Source: Phycisphaerales bacterium
Lineage (GTDB): Bacteria; Planctomycetota; Phycisphaerae; Phycisphaerales; UBA1924
Assembly (NCBI GenBank): GCA_029260375.1
Contig: JAJDDI010000068.1
Location: forward strand, 120,785-184,784
Reading direction: 5' to 3'
DNA: 64,000 nt
Below, piece by piece: positions 28,530-36,884 of this stretch. Positions within the stretch are counted from its first letter, which is position 1; every line of letters starts with the position of its first letter. Made by a program: the position numbers and the translations under genes. Below the pieces are notes generated by a model that did not search any database, was not told where the DNA came from, and worked only from the letters and a program-made list of their open reading frames with translations.

Positions 28530-29021
28530 TCAGACCTGATCGGAACTGCCCCTGGAACGACGACGCATGCTCAGCATCGGGGCGACCAAAGAGAGCGAAA
28601 GGACACCGGGAGCGGGCACGATCGAGAAGCTCGCGTTGCTGACGTCGTAGTAGTCGGTCCCGGCATTGTCCATGCGAACACGAACCCAGACGTCGTCCGC
28701 GATCACACCGGGCACGGTCCACTCGAACGAGTGAACGCTCCCGCTGGCGGTATCGCCGGGCGCGAGATCCATCATGATCTCGACCCAGTCACCCCCGGAC
28801 GACTCCGTCGAGTACCAGAGATCCCAGTTTTGCTGATTGTGGGGAATGTCGATCTCCCACTCGATCACGATGGGCGAGTTGAAATCAAAGACCTCGCCCC
28901 CGTTCGGGCTGTTGAGTGTGACGTGAGCGTGGACGGCAGTGCCGCCCCCTCCCAAAATCGCCAATACAGCCATGCCCGATCCCACGAACGGTCTGAATCG
29001 CATCACTCTGCTCCTGATCAT
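28530..29021 (-). CDS. Secreted protein with PEP-CTERM-like sorting tail
   Basis: A 163-residue exported protein. The N-terminus is a signal peptide (hydrophobic core GMAVLAILGGGGTAVHA). The middle, from about residue 34 (VTLNSPNGGEVFDF, then IVIEWEID), resembles the Kre9/Knh1-type beta-sandwich repeat found on surface proteins. The C-terminus is VPAPGVL, a hydrophobic stretch, then SMRRRSRG, a sorting tail of the same type as in the protein at 17553-18194. ATG 29003 is a second possible start. Its stop lies 19 bases from module A of the mosaic repeat. Function unknown. Confidence 0.75.
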   Translation of the reverse strand: MIRSRVMRFRPFVGSGMAVLAILGGGGTAVHAHVTLNSPNGGEVFDFNSPIVIEWEIDIPHNQQNWDLWYSTESSGGDWVEIMMDLAPGDTASGSVHSFEWTVPGVIADDVWVRVRMDNAGTDYYDVSNASFSIVPAPGVLSLSLVAPMLSMRRRSRGSSDQV

Positions 29022-29385
29022 GATAGTGCCAACTCACCGCGCGACGCGTACGTCCCAATATCAAGGTACCCCGAGAGTTGGCTCCCGCCAGGACTCTTGG
29101 AAGATGCCCCTCACGAAGCAGCCCAAACTCGCCTGTGGCCCAGGGACGGAGTATCGGAAGTGGCGGAAACGCTGCGTTCTCTGCATTCAAAGGGGGTCGT
29201 GGGGCAGCGCCGTATACGTGTCTTTCACTCAATGGAGTCGCCCACCGAGCACGAACCCAGGCGCCGACTCCGCGATGTTGGGAGGCGGGGCGCAGGGCGC
29301 AGTCTAAATGTGCGTTCCACGCCAGACGGCCGATACCCAGGACTGGATTGCCAAGCCAGGAGGATCGAAGTACCTGGAGAAGAAG
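29022..29385. other. Intergenic, no gene seen
   Basis: Frames on both strands overlap and shadow each other here, and no domain is recognisable. The promoter of the minus-strand gene 28530-29021 should lie in the low-numbered end, and the terminator of the copper island in the high-numbered end. I see no clear hairpin with a T-run. Confidence 0.4.
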
Positions 29386-30135
29386 TCATCGGCGCCGAGC
29401 ACGATTCACGAAGGCTCGGAATCGCGAGGTAAAGCGCCACCCCCAGAGCGTGAGGCCCGAAGCTGACGTGAAGATGGCCAGCAGGCTGAACCCGGTCAGG
29501 AGCAGGTGGTTGAAGTTGTCACGCCCGGCATAGTCCATCGTGTGGAGCATCCAGAAAAAATCAAACACCCGCCACGATCGGTTTCGTCGGGCTGTCACCT
29601 GTCCGGTCTCCGCATCGACATAGATGTGCGGGCGCTTCGCGTGATCCAGCTCGACCAAGTAGGCGGGAAGTTGCCCGCTGCGATACTCCACCGGCGGATC
29701 GGATTCGATCAGCGTGACGCGCGATTCCCCAGGCTCGTGTGCAAAGTCGCGCACCGCGAGCGTCCGAGCCTCGTCTGGCGTGATGAGGGGCAGCGGGTCG
29801 CCGTTTGCGGGATCCAGGCGTGTGACCAGAGCGCCGCCGACATCCCGGAGCTCCCACGCCGGACCGAGTCCGCGGTCAACCAGGGCCACCGTCGCCGGCC
29901 CGCCATCACTGCGGCGGAACGCGGAGACGCTCGCTCGGATTGATTCGGGTATGAACTCAACCGCCGTCGCCTCAAGCTGTACGAATGGCGTCGAGACCAT
30001 GTCTCGCTCTCCCCTGACAAGATCGAGAGGCAGGATGCTGAAGAGAAAGCCGCCGAGGCTCCACGCGAGGAGCTGGAGACTCACGAGCAGGCCCAACCAC
30101 CGGTGGCCCAGGTACGTCGCTTTGCGGGGTTTCAT
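29386..30135 (-). CDS. PepSY-domain membrane protein
   Basis: A 249-residue inner-membrane protein with one helix near the N-terminus (LGLLVSLQLLAWSLGGFLFSI) and one or two near the C-terminus (HLLLTGFSLLAIFTSASGLTLWGW). Between them lie two PepSY-like units; the second (AYLVELDHAKRPHIYVDAETGQV) is clear. The closing pattern WRVFDFFWMLHTMDY is usual in PepSY-associated membrane proteins linked to metal or heme reduction. It is the last gene of the minus-strand copper island, 67 bases after the nuclease-fold gene. A role in metal reduction or transport is inferred from context. Confidence 0.8.
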   Translation of the reverse strand: MKPRKATYLGHRWLGLLVSLQLLAWSLGGFLFSILPLDLVRGERDMVSTPFVQLEATAVEFIPESIRASVSAFRRSDGGPATVALVDRGLGPAWELRDVGGALVTRLDPANGDPLPLITPDEARTLAVRDFAHEPGESRVTLIESDPPVEYRSGQLPAYLVELDHAKRPHIYVDAETGQVTARRNRSWRVFDFFWMLHTMDYAGRDNFNHLLLTGFSLLAIFTSASGLTLWGWRFTSRFRAFVNRARRR

Positions 30136-30202
30136 CGAGGGTCGCCCTTCTCCTCGTCGGGTGATGTCCGTCCGGGTCTCTTACCCGAGCCGAGGCATGA
30201 GC

Positions 30203-30835
30203 CTAGTGGTTCCTGCGTGCCTGAACCTGAACGCCCGCCTTCCGCAGGAGACCGAGAAAGGCGAGGCTGGGCTCCTTGAACTCCGCCTGGCGGAGCGTCT
30301 CCCAGTTGGTTTCGAGGTGGCTCTCAAGGTAGCTGACCACCCGATCGAATCGGATGACGTGATAGTTCCTGGCCGGCGTTGGGCCGCTTGTTGATCCAAA
30401 CGCCACAAGCCGAACCTGGTGCCCGTGGTCGGTCTTGGCCTTCCCGCGGCGCACGAGCTCGCCGGCGATCGCCTCGGCGTGCTCCGGGCTGCAGCATCCG
30501 AATCGGGTGAGGGCCGCCCGGATGACCGACGGCTCGCGGGCCCCGCGATTGAGCTCGGCCTTGCCCTCCTTCACCTCGCCGATCAGCATGTCCGCGGCTT
30601 CTCCATCGACGCCCAGCTCCGGGTCGATGTCATAGTCGGTGCGATCTCTGGTCCGTGAAGCGCCGTGTCTCGGCACGAGCCTCCCCGCCCGCGGGAAACG
30701 GAACGCGAGGATGTCGATGTCCGTCGCAGTCCGGTAGCCGCCACCCCGCAACGCCTCGATCACGGGAAGCTCTGTGACGGTGAAGTAGCCGTTGACCCGA
30801 AGGTAAGCCTGGGCAAGTGATACGGCGTTGTCCAT
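30203..30835 (-). CDS. Putative PD-(D/E)XK nuclease-fold protein in copper island
   Basis: A 210-residue cytoplasmic protein. Residues 36-100 contain DIDILAFRF followed, after about 45 residues, by DMLIGEVKEGKAEL. The Asp...Glu-x-Lys arrangement on two strands is the core of PD-(D/E)XK nucleases. The start (AQAYLRVNGYFTVTELPV) suggests a short helical head typical of a conserved hypothetical family, and the rest is helical. It lies between the copper ATPase (42 bases) and the PepSY gene (67 bases), all on the minus strand. Enzyme activity is inferred only from the motif; a structural, non-catalytic use of the fold is equally possible. Confidence 0.6.
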   Translation of the reverse strand: MDNAVSLAQAYLRVNGYFTVTELPVIEALRGGGYRTATDIDILAFRFPRAGRLVPRHGASRTRDRTDYDIDPELGVDGEAADMLIGEVKEGKAELNRGAREPSVIRAALTRFGCCSPEHAEAIAGELVRRGKAKTDHGHQVRLVAFGSTSGPTPARNYHVIRFDRVVSYLESHLETNWETLRQAEFKEPSLAFLGLLRKAGVQVQARRNH

Positions 30836-30877
30836 CAGATTGCTCCAATCGAGTGGTGACGCGGACTTGGGAACTGG

Positions 30878-32938
30878 TCAGGTCTCGCGTTGGACGCGAA
30901 GGAAACGCGCGTTGATGGCGACGATCACGGTCGAGAGCGACATAAACACAGCGCCTACTGCTGGAGACATCACGAAGCCGAGCGGGTAGAACACACCCGC
31001 GGCGGCGGGGATGGCGAACGCGTTGTAGCCCGTCGCCCACCAGAGGTTCTGGACCATCTTGCGGTAGGTGGCGCGCGACAGATCGACGATCGCCGTCACA
31101 TCGCGCGGGTCCGAACGAACAAGAATAATGTCTGCGGATTCAATCGCAACGTCGGTGCCGGCGCCGACCGCGATCCCGACGTCGGCCTGCGTAAGCGCCG
31201 GGGCGTCGTTGACGCCATCCCCGGTCATCGCCACGACCAGCCCACGCGCCTGAACCTCTCTGATCTTGGACGCCTTCTGATCCGGCAGAACCTCGGCAAA
31301 GTAGTCGTCGAGCCCGAGCTCGTCCGAGACCCACTTGGCAACAGCCTCCGCGTCGCCCGTGAGCATCATGACCTGGATCCCCATCGCCTTCAGACGCTGC
31401 AGAGCCTCTCGGGACTCCGGCCTGATGATGTCGGCGAGCGCAATGGCGCCCTCAACACGCCCATCGATGATGACATAAACCACCGTCTTGCCCTGCTCAG
31501 CGACGGTGCTCACCCGCTCGTCTTTGACGAGAAGGCCGTGCTCGCGCAGGTACCCGGGGCTCACGATCATGAGCCGCGTGCCATCGACCATCGCCTCGGC
31601 TCCGCGACCCGGGATCGCCTTGAACTCACGAGGCGCGGGGAACGAAATGCCCCGTTCCTGAGCGCTCCGCACCACACCCTCGGCGATCGGGTGCTCGGAC
31701 TGACTCTCTAGGCTGGCCGCGAGGCGCAGCAGTTCCTCGTCGGACCGCCCCGCCAGGGAGATCACATCGGTCACGCCGAACCGCCCCTCGGTCAGCGTGC
31801 CCGTTTTGTCGAACACGATGGCATCAAGACTGCGCCCGCGCTCGAACGCCGTGCGGTCTCTGATAAGCAGCCCGTTGCTCGCGGAGATCGAGGTCGAAAC
31901 GGCGACTACAAGCGGAACCGCAAGCCCAAGGGCGTGCGGGCACGCGATGATCATCACCGTGACCGTGCGTTCAAGCGAGAAGTCAAACGGCTTTCCGATG
32001 AGCAGCCAGGTCACCAACGTTAAGGCGCCAACAGATATCGCGATGAGGGTCAGCCAGAGCGCCGCTCGATTCGCCAGATCCTGCGTCTTGGACTTGGATT
32101 CCTGCGCCAGACGGACCATCTCGATCACCTGCGCGAGGTAGGTCTCGTCGCCGGTTCGGCGCACCTCGATCGTAAACGCGGCTTCGCCGTTGATGGCCCC
32201 CCCGATGACCTCGTCGCCCTCCGATTTCTCGACCGGCTTGCTCTCGCCCGTCAGCATGGACTCATTGATGGTTGAGCGTCCGCTGACAATGACGCCATCG
32301 GTCGGGATCTTCTCGCCGGGTTTGATCAGGACGCGGTCACCGTGACTGAGATCGGAGACCTGGACGTCCTGCGTGCCGCCGTCGTCCTGGACCAGATGAG
32401 CCTCAGATGGCATGAGCTTGACGAGCTTCTCAAGGGCGGCAGAGGCGCCCATGACCGAGCGCATCTCGATCCAGTGCCCGACCAGCATGATGTCGATCAG
32501 CGTGGCGAGCTCCCAGAAGAAAACCTCGCCCTCAAGCCCGAAGACGACAGCGCTTGAGTAGAAGTACGCGACAGAGATCGCCAGCGCGATCAGCGTCATC
32601 ATGCCGGGCATGCGACGTCCGAGTTCCGTGACCAGCCCCTTGAGGAAGGGCCATCCGCCAAAGAAGTACACCACCGTTGCGAACACGAACTGGATGTAGG
32701 AGTCCCCGCGGAAGCTCATCCGATCCTCAAGCCCGAGCAGCGACTGAATCATCGGAGCGAGCACGATGACGGGAACGGTCAGAACCAGCGAGATCCAGAA
32801 CCGCTTCCTAAAGTCTGCGACCATGTGGGCGTGATGGCTGTGATGATCGTGCTTGCCATGCCCATGCCCAGCTTCTGCGGGCCGATTGTGAGTCGCGTTC
32901 TTCTCCGGGCGCGAATGATGTGCGTGGTGGTCGTGCAT
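30878..32938 (-). CDS. copB: CopB-type copper-exporting P-type ATPase
   Basis: A P1B-type ATPase of 686 residues that pumps copper out of the cytoplasm. The N-terminus has a histidine-rich tail (16 His in the first 38 residues) in place of CxxC metal domains. Eight membrane helices are arranged as in the family. The transport-site motif is C333-P-H (CPH, class 1B-3), which separates it from CopA (CPC). The phosphorylation site is D377 in DKTGTLT; the TGES actuator loop, HPIAEG and the GDGVNDAPAL hinge are all intact. CPH pumps are usually assigned Cu(II) or mixed Cu(I)/Cu(II)/Ag(I) specificity. It stands 3 bases after a small membrane protein gene in a long minus-strand operon. Confidence 0.93.
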   Translation of the reverse strand: MHDHHAHHSRPEKNATHNRPAEAGHGHGKHDHHSHHAHMVADFRKRFWISLVLTVPVIVLAPMIQSLLGLEDRMSFRGDSYIQFVFATVVYFFGGWPFLKGLVTELGRRMPGMMTLIALAISVAYFYSSAVVFGLEGEVFFWELATLIDIMLVGHWIEMRSVMGASAALEKLVKLMPSEAHLVQDDGGTQDVQVSDLSHGDRVLIKPGEKIPTDGVIVSGRSTINESMLTGESKPVEKSEGDEVIGGAINGEAAFTIEVRRTGDETYLAQVIEMVRLAQESKSKTQDLANRAALWLTLIAISVGALTLVTWLLIGKPFDFSLERTVTVMIIACPHALGLAVPLVVAVSTSISASNGLLIRDRTAFERGRSLDAIVFDKTGTLTEGRFGVTDVISLAGRSDEELLRLAASLESQSEHPIAEGVVRSAQERGISFPAPREFKAIPGRGAEAMVDGTRLMIVSPGYLREHGLLVKDERVSTVAEQGKTVVYVIIDGRVEGAIALADIIRPESREALQRLKAMGIQVMMLTGDAEAVAKWVSDELGLDDYFAEVLPDQKASKIREVQARGLVVAMTGDGVNDAPALTQADVGIAVGAGTDVAIESADIILVRSDPRDVTAIVDLSRATYRKMVQNLWWATGYNAFAIPAAAGVFYPLGFVMSPAVGAVFMSLSTVIVAINARFLRVQRET

Positions 32939-32941
32939 CGG

Positions 32942-33220
32942 TTACCCCCTCGGCCTAGCGCCAATGTTGTACAGGACCGCGACAAGGGAGCCGAACAGCC
33001 ACCCGAGAATCGAGAACTCAAGGACACCGATGGCGGCCTCCCACCACGGCATGTCCCATCGCATGATCGGCTCGACATCCCAGCCGTGCATGATGCTGTT
33101 GAAGAACCGGACGACAGCCTCCTTCGGGACCGTCAGCATCACAAACACACAGCCGAAGTACAGCAACCCACAGGCCCCACCGAGTGCAAAGCCGGCACGC
33201 CGAACGCTAAGAGTGTTCAT
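32942..33220 (-). CDS. Small membrane protein, DUF5676-like
   Basis: A 92-residue protein with two membrane helices (about 8-30 and 62-86). The pattern VRFFNSIMHGWDVEPI between them is characteristic of the DUF5676 family, which is often encoded next to copper ATPases. Its start overlaps the preceding gene by 14 bases and it ends 3 bases before copB, so it belongs to the same transcript. Its role is unknown. Confidence 0.75.
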   Translation of the reverse strand: MNTLSVRRAGFALGGACGLLYFGCVFVMLTVPKEAVVRFFNSIMHGWDVEPIMRWDMPWWEAAIGVLEFSILGWLFGSLVAVLYNIGARPRG

Positions 33221-33416
33221 GAGTACGCCCTCCTGTATCGGCGCTATTCTGGTTGTGCTCGTGCCCGTGTCCTCGCATCATGAACAGGTGACACGCGAAC
33301 ATGAGAACAATGAAGACTAGAAGTGTGACCCCGCCATCGATCCCGAAGAGTGGGAGCAAGAAGATGGCCAGCAGCGGCAGAGCGCAGCCGGCAACATGTA
33401 AGATCAGATGACGCAT
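33207..33416 (-). CDS. Small His-tailed membrane protein (DUF2933-like)
   Basis: A 69-residue protein with one or two membrane helices (about 8-23 and 28-47), followed by a tail containing MMRGHGHEHNQN and ending THEHS. Small proteins of this plan (DUF2933-like) occur in heavy-metal clusters. The His-rich tail is likely to bind metal (inference). It overlaps the gene on both sides (13 bases with the phosphatase, 14 with the DUF5676-like gene), so expression is coupled. Confidence 0.65.
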   Translation of the reverse strand: MRHLILHVAGCALPLLAIFLLPLFGIDGGVTLLVFIVLMFACHLFMMRGHGHEHNQNSADTGGRTHEHS

Positions 33417-34855
33417 GGCGCAGGTCTCCTTTCCACGGGTGATGGCTGAGCGGCAAAGACTAGGACAGTCGAGTCGTCGCGCGCCAGCGCTTCGCCTCGG
33501 TGCCGCTCCACCGCCTGAATAATCGTTGCCGCCAGTCTCGCGGCATCGCCGAAGCCGCTTGCGCGAATCGCGGCTGTGACCGCGGCACGACCGAGCTGCT
33601 CGCTCTGGGAGTTGCTTGATTCTGTCACCCCGTCAGACATAAGCACGAGCCGGTCGCCGGCCCGCAGATCGATCTCGACCTGCTCGAAGCGAGCCGCGGG
33701 GTCGATCCCCAGAATGAGACCCGTCGAAGAGAGCGTCTCACACGCGCCCGACGAACGGATGACCAACGCAGGCTCATGACCCGCGCTGGCGTACTGTGCG
33801 GACGAGTGGTCCGCAGCCACGCGGATCACGGCCATGGAGGCGAAGTCCTCGGGCAGGCTGATCTCAAGGAAGCGAGAGTTCACGGACTCCAGCAGCGCCG
33901 CCGGTGTCAGCGAGCCCAGATCCTGCGACAGGACAAGGGCCTTGATCGCGGCGGAACCCATCGCAGCGTGAACCCCGTGCCCCACGACATCGGCGATGCA
34001 CAGCACCGTGTCCCCGTTCGGGAGCCGGATCACATCCACGTAATCTCCGGCGATCTCATCCGCCGGGTGATACTCGATCGCCACCCCCGGGATCGCGTTG
34101 GCGGACGCATCCGGGAGCAAGTGCGTTTGCAGCCGGCGGGCCCGATCGAGCTGAGCACGCCGGTCAGCCTCGCGCCTGGCGAGTTCCAGGCTCATCGATG
34201 ACACCTCGTCGGCGAGCTCTGACAGCTCCCTGTTCGTCGAGGGGCCGATGATCGTGCCCACGCGGCCTCGCCCGATCTCTCGGATAGCGCCGACCGTGCG
34301 TTCAAGCGGGCGGCTCACGAGGCGCAGAAGAAGGCCGTTGAGAACGGCAGCCGCGACGATGGCGCCGAATCCGATGGCGCCGATGCGTCCCAACGCGGCT
34401 CGTCGTGCAGACATGACGATCGGAGAACGGCGCTCGCTCACCTGCGCTCGGATCGCAGCGGAGGAAAACGCCCCAAGAACTTCCTCCCCGGGATCGAGGC
34501 CGTGGGCGTGTTCGTGCCCTGTCGGATGCGACACATACCGCGCGTTCTCGATCTGAACAGTAATGCGATGTCCGGGAGACTCGCCCGCATTCATCAGGTC
34601 ACAGGTCGAGTCCACATATCGCTGGATCGCCTCCGATCCACCCGATTCGAGCGCCAGAAGGGCTGACGTAAGCGTTCGGGCCTCATCACTGAGAGCGATC
34701 TCCTTGTCGCGGAGCCTTGAATGCATCGTCAGGCGATAGTCCGCCCCAACAAAGACGAGCATCAGCAGCACCAGCACGCTGTTGATGACGAGCAGAAGCT
34801 GGGTACGAAGTCGAAGAGATCGCAATCTGGCGCCGCGCCTCGGTACGTCGGTCAT
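33404..34855 (-). CDS. Membrane SpoIIE/RsbU-type Ser/Thr phosphatase with HAMP
   Basis: A PP2C-like (SpoIIE-type) phosphatase of 483 residues. An N-terminal membrane helix (LLLVINSVLVLLMLVFVGADY) is followed by a periplasmic sensor region of about 120 residues that contains a HEHAHGLDPG stretch. A second helix near 160-180 and a HAMP-like linker follow. The C-terminal catalytic domain includes EIAGDYVDVIRL, DVVGHGVHAAM and LVLMSDGVTES, which supply the metal-binding aspartates. Such proteins dephosphorylate anti-sigma antagonists. Its placement inside the metal operon is unusual. A sensor role for metal or envelope stress is inferred. The stop overlaps the next gene by 13 bases. Confidence 0.88.
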   Translation of the reverse strand: MTDVPRRGARLRSLRLRTQLLLVINSVLVLLMLVFVGADYRLTMHSRLRDKEIALSDEARTLTSALLALESGGSEAIQRYVDSTCDLMNAGESPGHRITVQIENARYVSHPTGHEHAHGLDPGEEVLGAFSSAAIRAQVSERRSPIVMSARRAALGRIGAIGFGAIVAAAVLNGLLLRLVSRPLERTVGAIREIGRGRVGTIIGPSTNRELSELADEVSSMSLELARREADRRAQLDRARRLQTHLLPDASANAIPGVAIEYHPADEIAGDYVDVIRLPNGDTVLCIADVVGHGVHAAMGSAAIKALVLSQDLGSLTPAALLESVNSRFLEISLPEDFASMAVIRVAADHSSAQYASAGHEPALVIRSSGACETLSSTGLILGIDPAARFEQVEIDLRAGDRLVLMSDGVTESSNSQSEQLGRAAVTAAIRASGFGDAARLAATIIQAVERHRGEALARDDSTVLVFAAQPSPVERRPAPCVI

Positions 34856-34915
34856 GCGTCAAACCTCCAAGGCGCCGGGTGTGCGCCGAATCCATCGGGT
34901 CTCCGGACGCATGCG

Positions 34916-35839
34916 CTACCACGCATAGTGATTGATCCCGTACACCAGAGCGCCCCCAAAGAACCCCGTAACGCCGACAAGACCCGCCGAGAGAAACAGC
35001 GCGAACCGGTACGCCGCGCGGGACCTCGGGTCGGGGGACGGACGGGAACAGCGGAGCAAGAGCGCGAACGCGATCAGTCCGAGAGCCATGACGCTGGAGC
35101 CGAGCCACCGATGTGCGGTCTGAACCCAGTCGTCATCGATCAGCGTGAACCCACCGTTGATCCACCCAAGCGTGGCGGCGGCAACGACACCGACGACGCC
35201 AACCGTGACACAGAACGCCGACGCGTGCCGGAATACGTCACGCCGAGTGAGTATGAGGATCGCTTCGGCGATGGCGGCCCCGAGAAGAAGTCCGATCGGC
35301 AGGTGAGTCGCCGGCGGGTGGAGCTTCCCAACCCACGCCGCGAGCTTGGAGCGTGATTGCCCGTGATCACGGCTGTGATCGTGCCCGTCGACCTCGGCGG
35401 TGTCGAGGCCGCTTTCGCTCGCATCCTTGTGTGCGTGCCCTTGAGCGCCCTCATTGACATGATCGTCACCCTCGGGGGCGTCAGCGTTCGCGTCGTCATG
35501 CTCGTCTGCGTGCTCGTGATCCGAATCCTGTTCCGGGGCGCTTTCGAACGAGACGGACGAGTACCCGGGGCTGACTGCGAAGTACGCCGCCGGGTCAGCC
35601 TTGAACTTGGTGAGACACTTGCGGCAGCACAGCCCGACTGCCACCCCCTCGTACTCGACCGTAAACCGCGGGTCAATCGGCTCATCGGTCGTCACCGGGC
35701 ATACGGCGTTGATCGGCGCCCGCTCTTCCCCGGGCAATCCCGGGGAAGAGCCCTGCGCCAACGCTGCTGTCGGAAGAACCGCCACAACGACCACGACGAG
35801 AAGCAAGCTGAGCCTGGGCAATCGCGGTCTGGCACTCAT
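34916..35839 (-). CDS. TRASH-domain protein fused to DUF2231-like membrane domain
   Basis: A 307-residue exported membrane protein. After the signal peptide (about 1-28), residues 45-85 form a TRASH/YHS-like metal site: a cysteine in NAVCPVTTDEPID and a CCRKC near the end of the unit. A linker of about 70 residues rich in Asp, Glu and His follows (DHEHADEHDD and similar), which should bind metal. The last 130 residues have four membrane helices with HPPATHLPIG at the start, the hallmark of the DUF2231 family. Its coding sequence contains a perfect 13-base inverted repeat at 35722-35751. A role in periplasmic copper binding and membrane transfer is inferred from domains and neighbours. Confidence 0.8.
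   Translation of the reverse strand: MSARPRLPRLSLLLVVVVVAVLPTAALAQGSSPGLPGEERAPINAVCPVTTDEPIDPRFTVEYEGVAVGLCCRKCLTKFKADPAAYFAVSPGYSSVSFESAPEQDSDHEHADEHDDANADAPEGDDHVNEGAQGHAHKDASESGLDTAEVDGHDHSRDHGQSRSKLAAWVGKLHPPATHLPIGLLLGAAIAEAILILTRRDVFRHASAFCVTVGVVGVVAAATLGWINGGFTLIDDDWVQTAHRWLGSSVMALGLIAFALLLRCSRPSPDPRSRAAYRFALFLSAGLVGVTGFFGGALVYGINHYAW
35722..35751. repeat. Perfect 13-base inverted repeat inside coding sequence
   Basis: The arms are GCTCTTCCCCGGG and its exact complement, separated by CAAT. It encodes the Ser-Ser-Pro-Gly-Leu-Pro-Gly-Glu-Glu stretch just after the signal peptide of the TRASH-DUF2231 protein. In RNA it would make a very stable hairpin about 90 bases after the start codon. 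Confidence 0.85.
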
Positions 35840-35870
35840 GCGGAGGTTCTCCTTTCAGTTCTCTCGTCAC

Positions 35871-36884
35871 TCAGCCGTCGTGGTCGTCGTGCCCATCGTG
35901 ATCACCATGACCACCATGACCGGGCTCGTCGGCGTCGTGATCGTCGTGGGCGCCATGGTCCGAGTCATCCTCGGGCATGTATGACCCCTGCGCCAGCCAG
36001 GCGGCGTCGATGAGCGCGATGTACTTCGCCGGATCGGCGTTGACCTTCGGCTCGCACCCGGCGCAGCAGAACCGCATGAGGCGCCCCGCGATCACCATCT
36101 CCGCCGGTTCACCCATCGAGCCGAGCGGCCCTCCCCGGACGACGCAGGTCTCGAGCGGGTAGTCCGCTCTCTGGGCTTTAGCGACCGCCTTGTCCAGCTT
36201 CTCAATGAACTTCGCGGGATCGGCCTTGAACTCGCGCTTGCACATGTTGCAGCACAGCCGCACGAGTCGGTTCCCGTAGACCATGTTCTTCGCGATATCC
36301 TCGCCGTCCGCGACGAGCGGCTCCCCCGAGACAACACAAGTCTCCGTCGGGTAGTACCGGAGCTGGTCCTCGATGATCTGCTCGTCAATCTTCTGCCAGT
36401 ACCCGGCCCGATCCGCCTCGAACTTGTCGATGCACCCACTACAGCAGAAACGGACCTCGCGTCCGTCATACTGCTTCACGATCGGGTCACCCATGGAGCC
36501 GAGCTTCTCGCCCGAAACCGCGCACGTCGTCAGGGCGTAGGGTTCGGTCCACGGATCCACCTCAGCCTGCGCTTCTCCATGCCCGCCGTGTCCCTCATGG
36601 TCGTCGGCCGCGGGCTGGCTCATCGCCGCGGTGATGAACTGATCACGACGAGTCTCATCCCAGGCCATGAACTTTGAGTCACAGCCCGAACAGCAGAACC
36701 CGACGGTCTTGCCCTTGTACTGGGCGAATGTCTCCCCGTCGATCGGCTCGTTGCCGACCGGGCACATCGCGTTGACGGCTTTCAGCTCAGTTTCGGCGTG
36801 ATGCTCGCCGTGATCTTGGGCAAGAGCGGGCGACACGGAAACTGAGCAGCAAGCGATAACGCCACAAATACAGAACGCTTTCAT
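35871..36884 (-). CDS. Secreted protein with four TRASH metal-binding repeats
   Basis: A 337-residue periplasmic or exported protein with a signal peptide (1-22, ending ALAQ). It has four successive TRASH-like units, each with a cysteine about 40 residues before a CC-x-x-C: MCPVGNE...FCCSGC, CAVSGEKL...FCCSGC, CVVSGEPL...LCCNMC, and CVVRGGPL...FCCAGC. A His-rich spacer separates units 1 and 2, and the C-terminal 40 residues are almost only Asp, His and Gly. TRASH units bind heavy metals such as copper, so this looks like a metal sponge or chaperone. It is 31 bases upstream of the TRASH-DUF2231 gene in the same operon. Confidence 0.85.
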   Translation of the reverse strand: MKAFCICGVIACCSVSVSPALAQDHGEHHAETELKAVNAMCPVGNEPIDGETFAQYKGKTVGFCCSGCDSKFMAWDETRRDQFITAAMSQPAADDHEGHGGHGEAQAEVDPWTEPYALTTCAVSGEKLGSMGDPIVKQYDGREVRFCCSGCIDKFEADRAGYWQKIDEQIIEDQLRYYPTETCVVSGEPLVADGEDIAKNMVYGNRLVRLCCNMCKREFKADPAKFIEKLDKAVAKAQRADYPLETCVVRGGPLGSMGEPAEMVIAGRLMRFCCAGCEPKVNADPAKYIALIDAAWLAQGSYMPEDDSDHGAHDDHDADEPGHGGHGDHDGHDDHDG

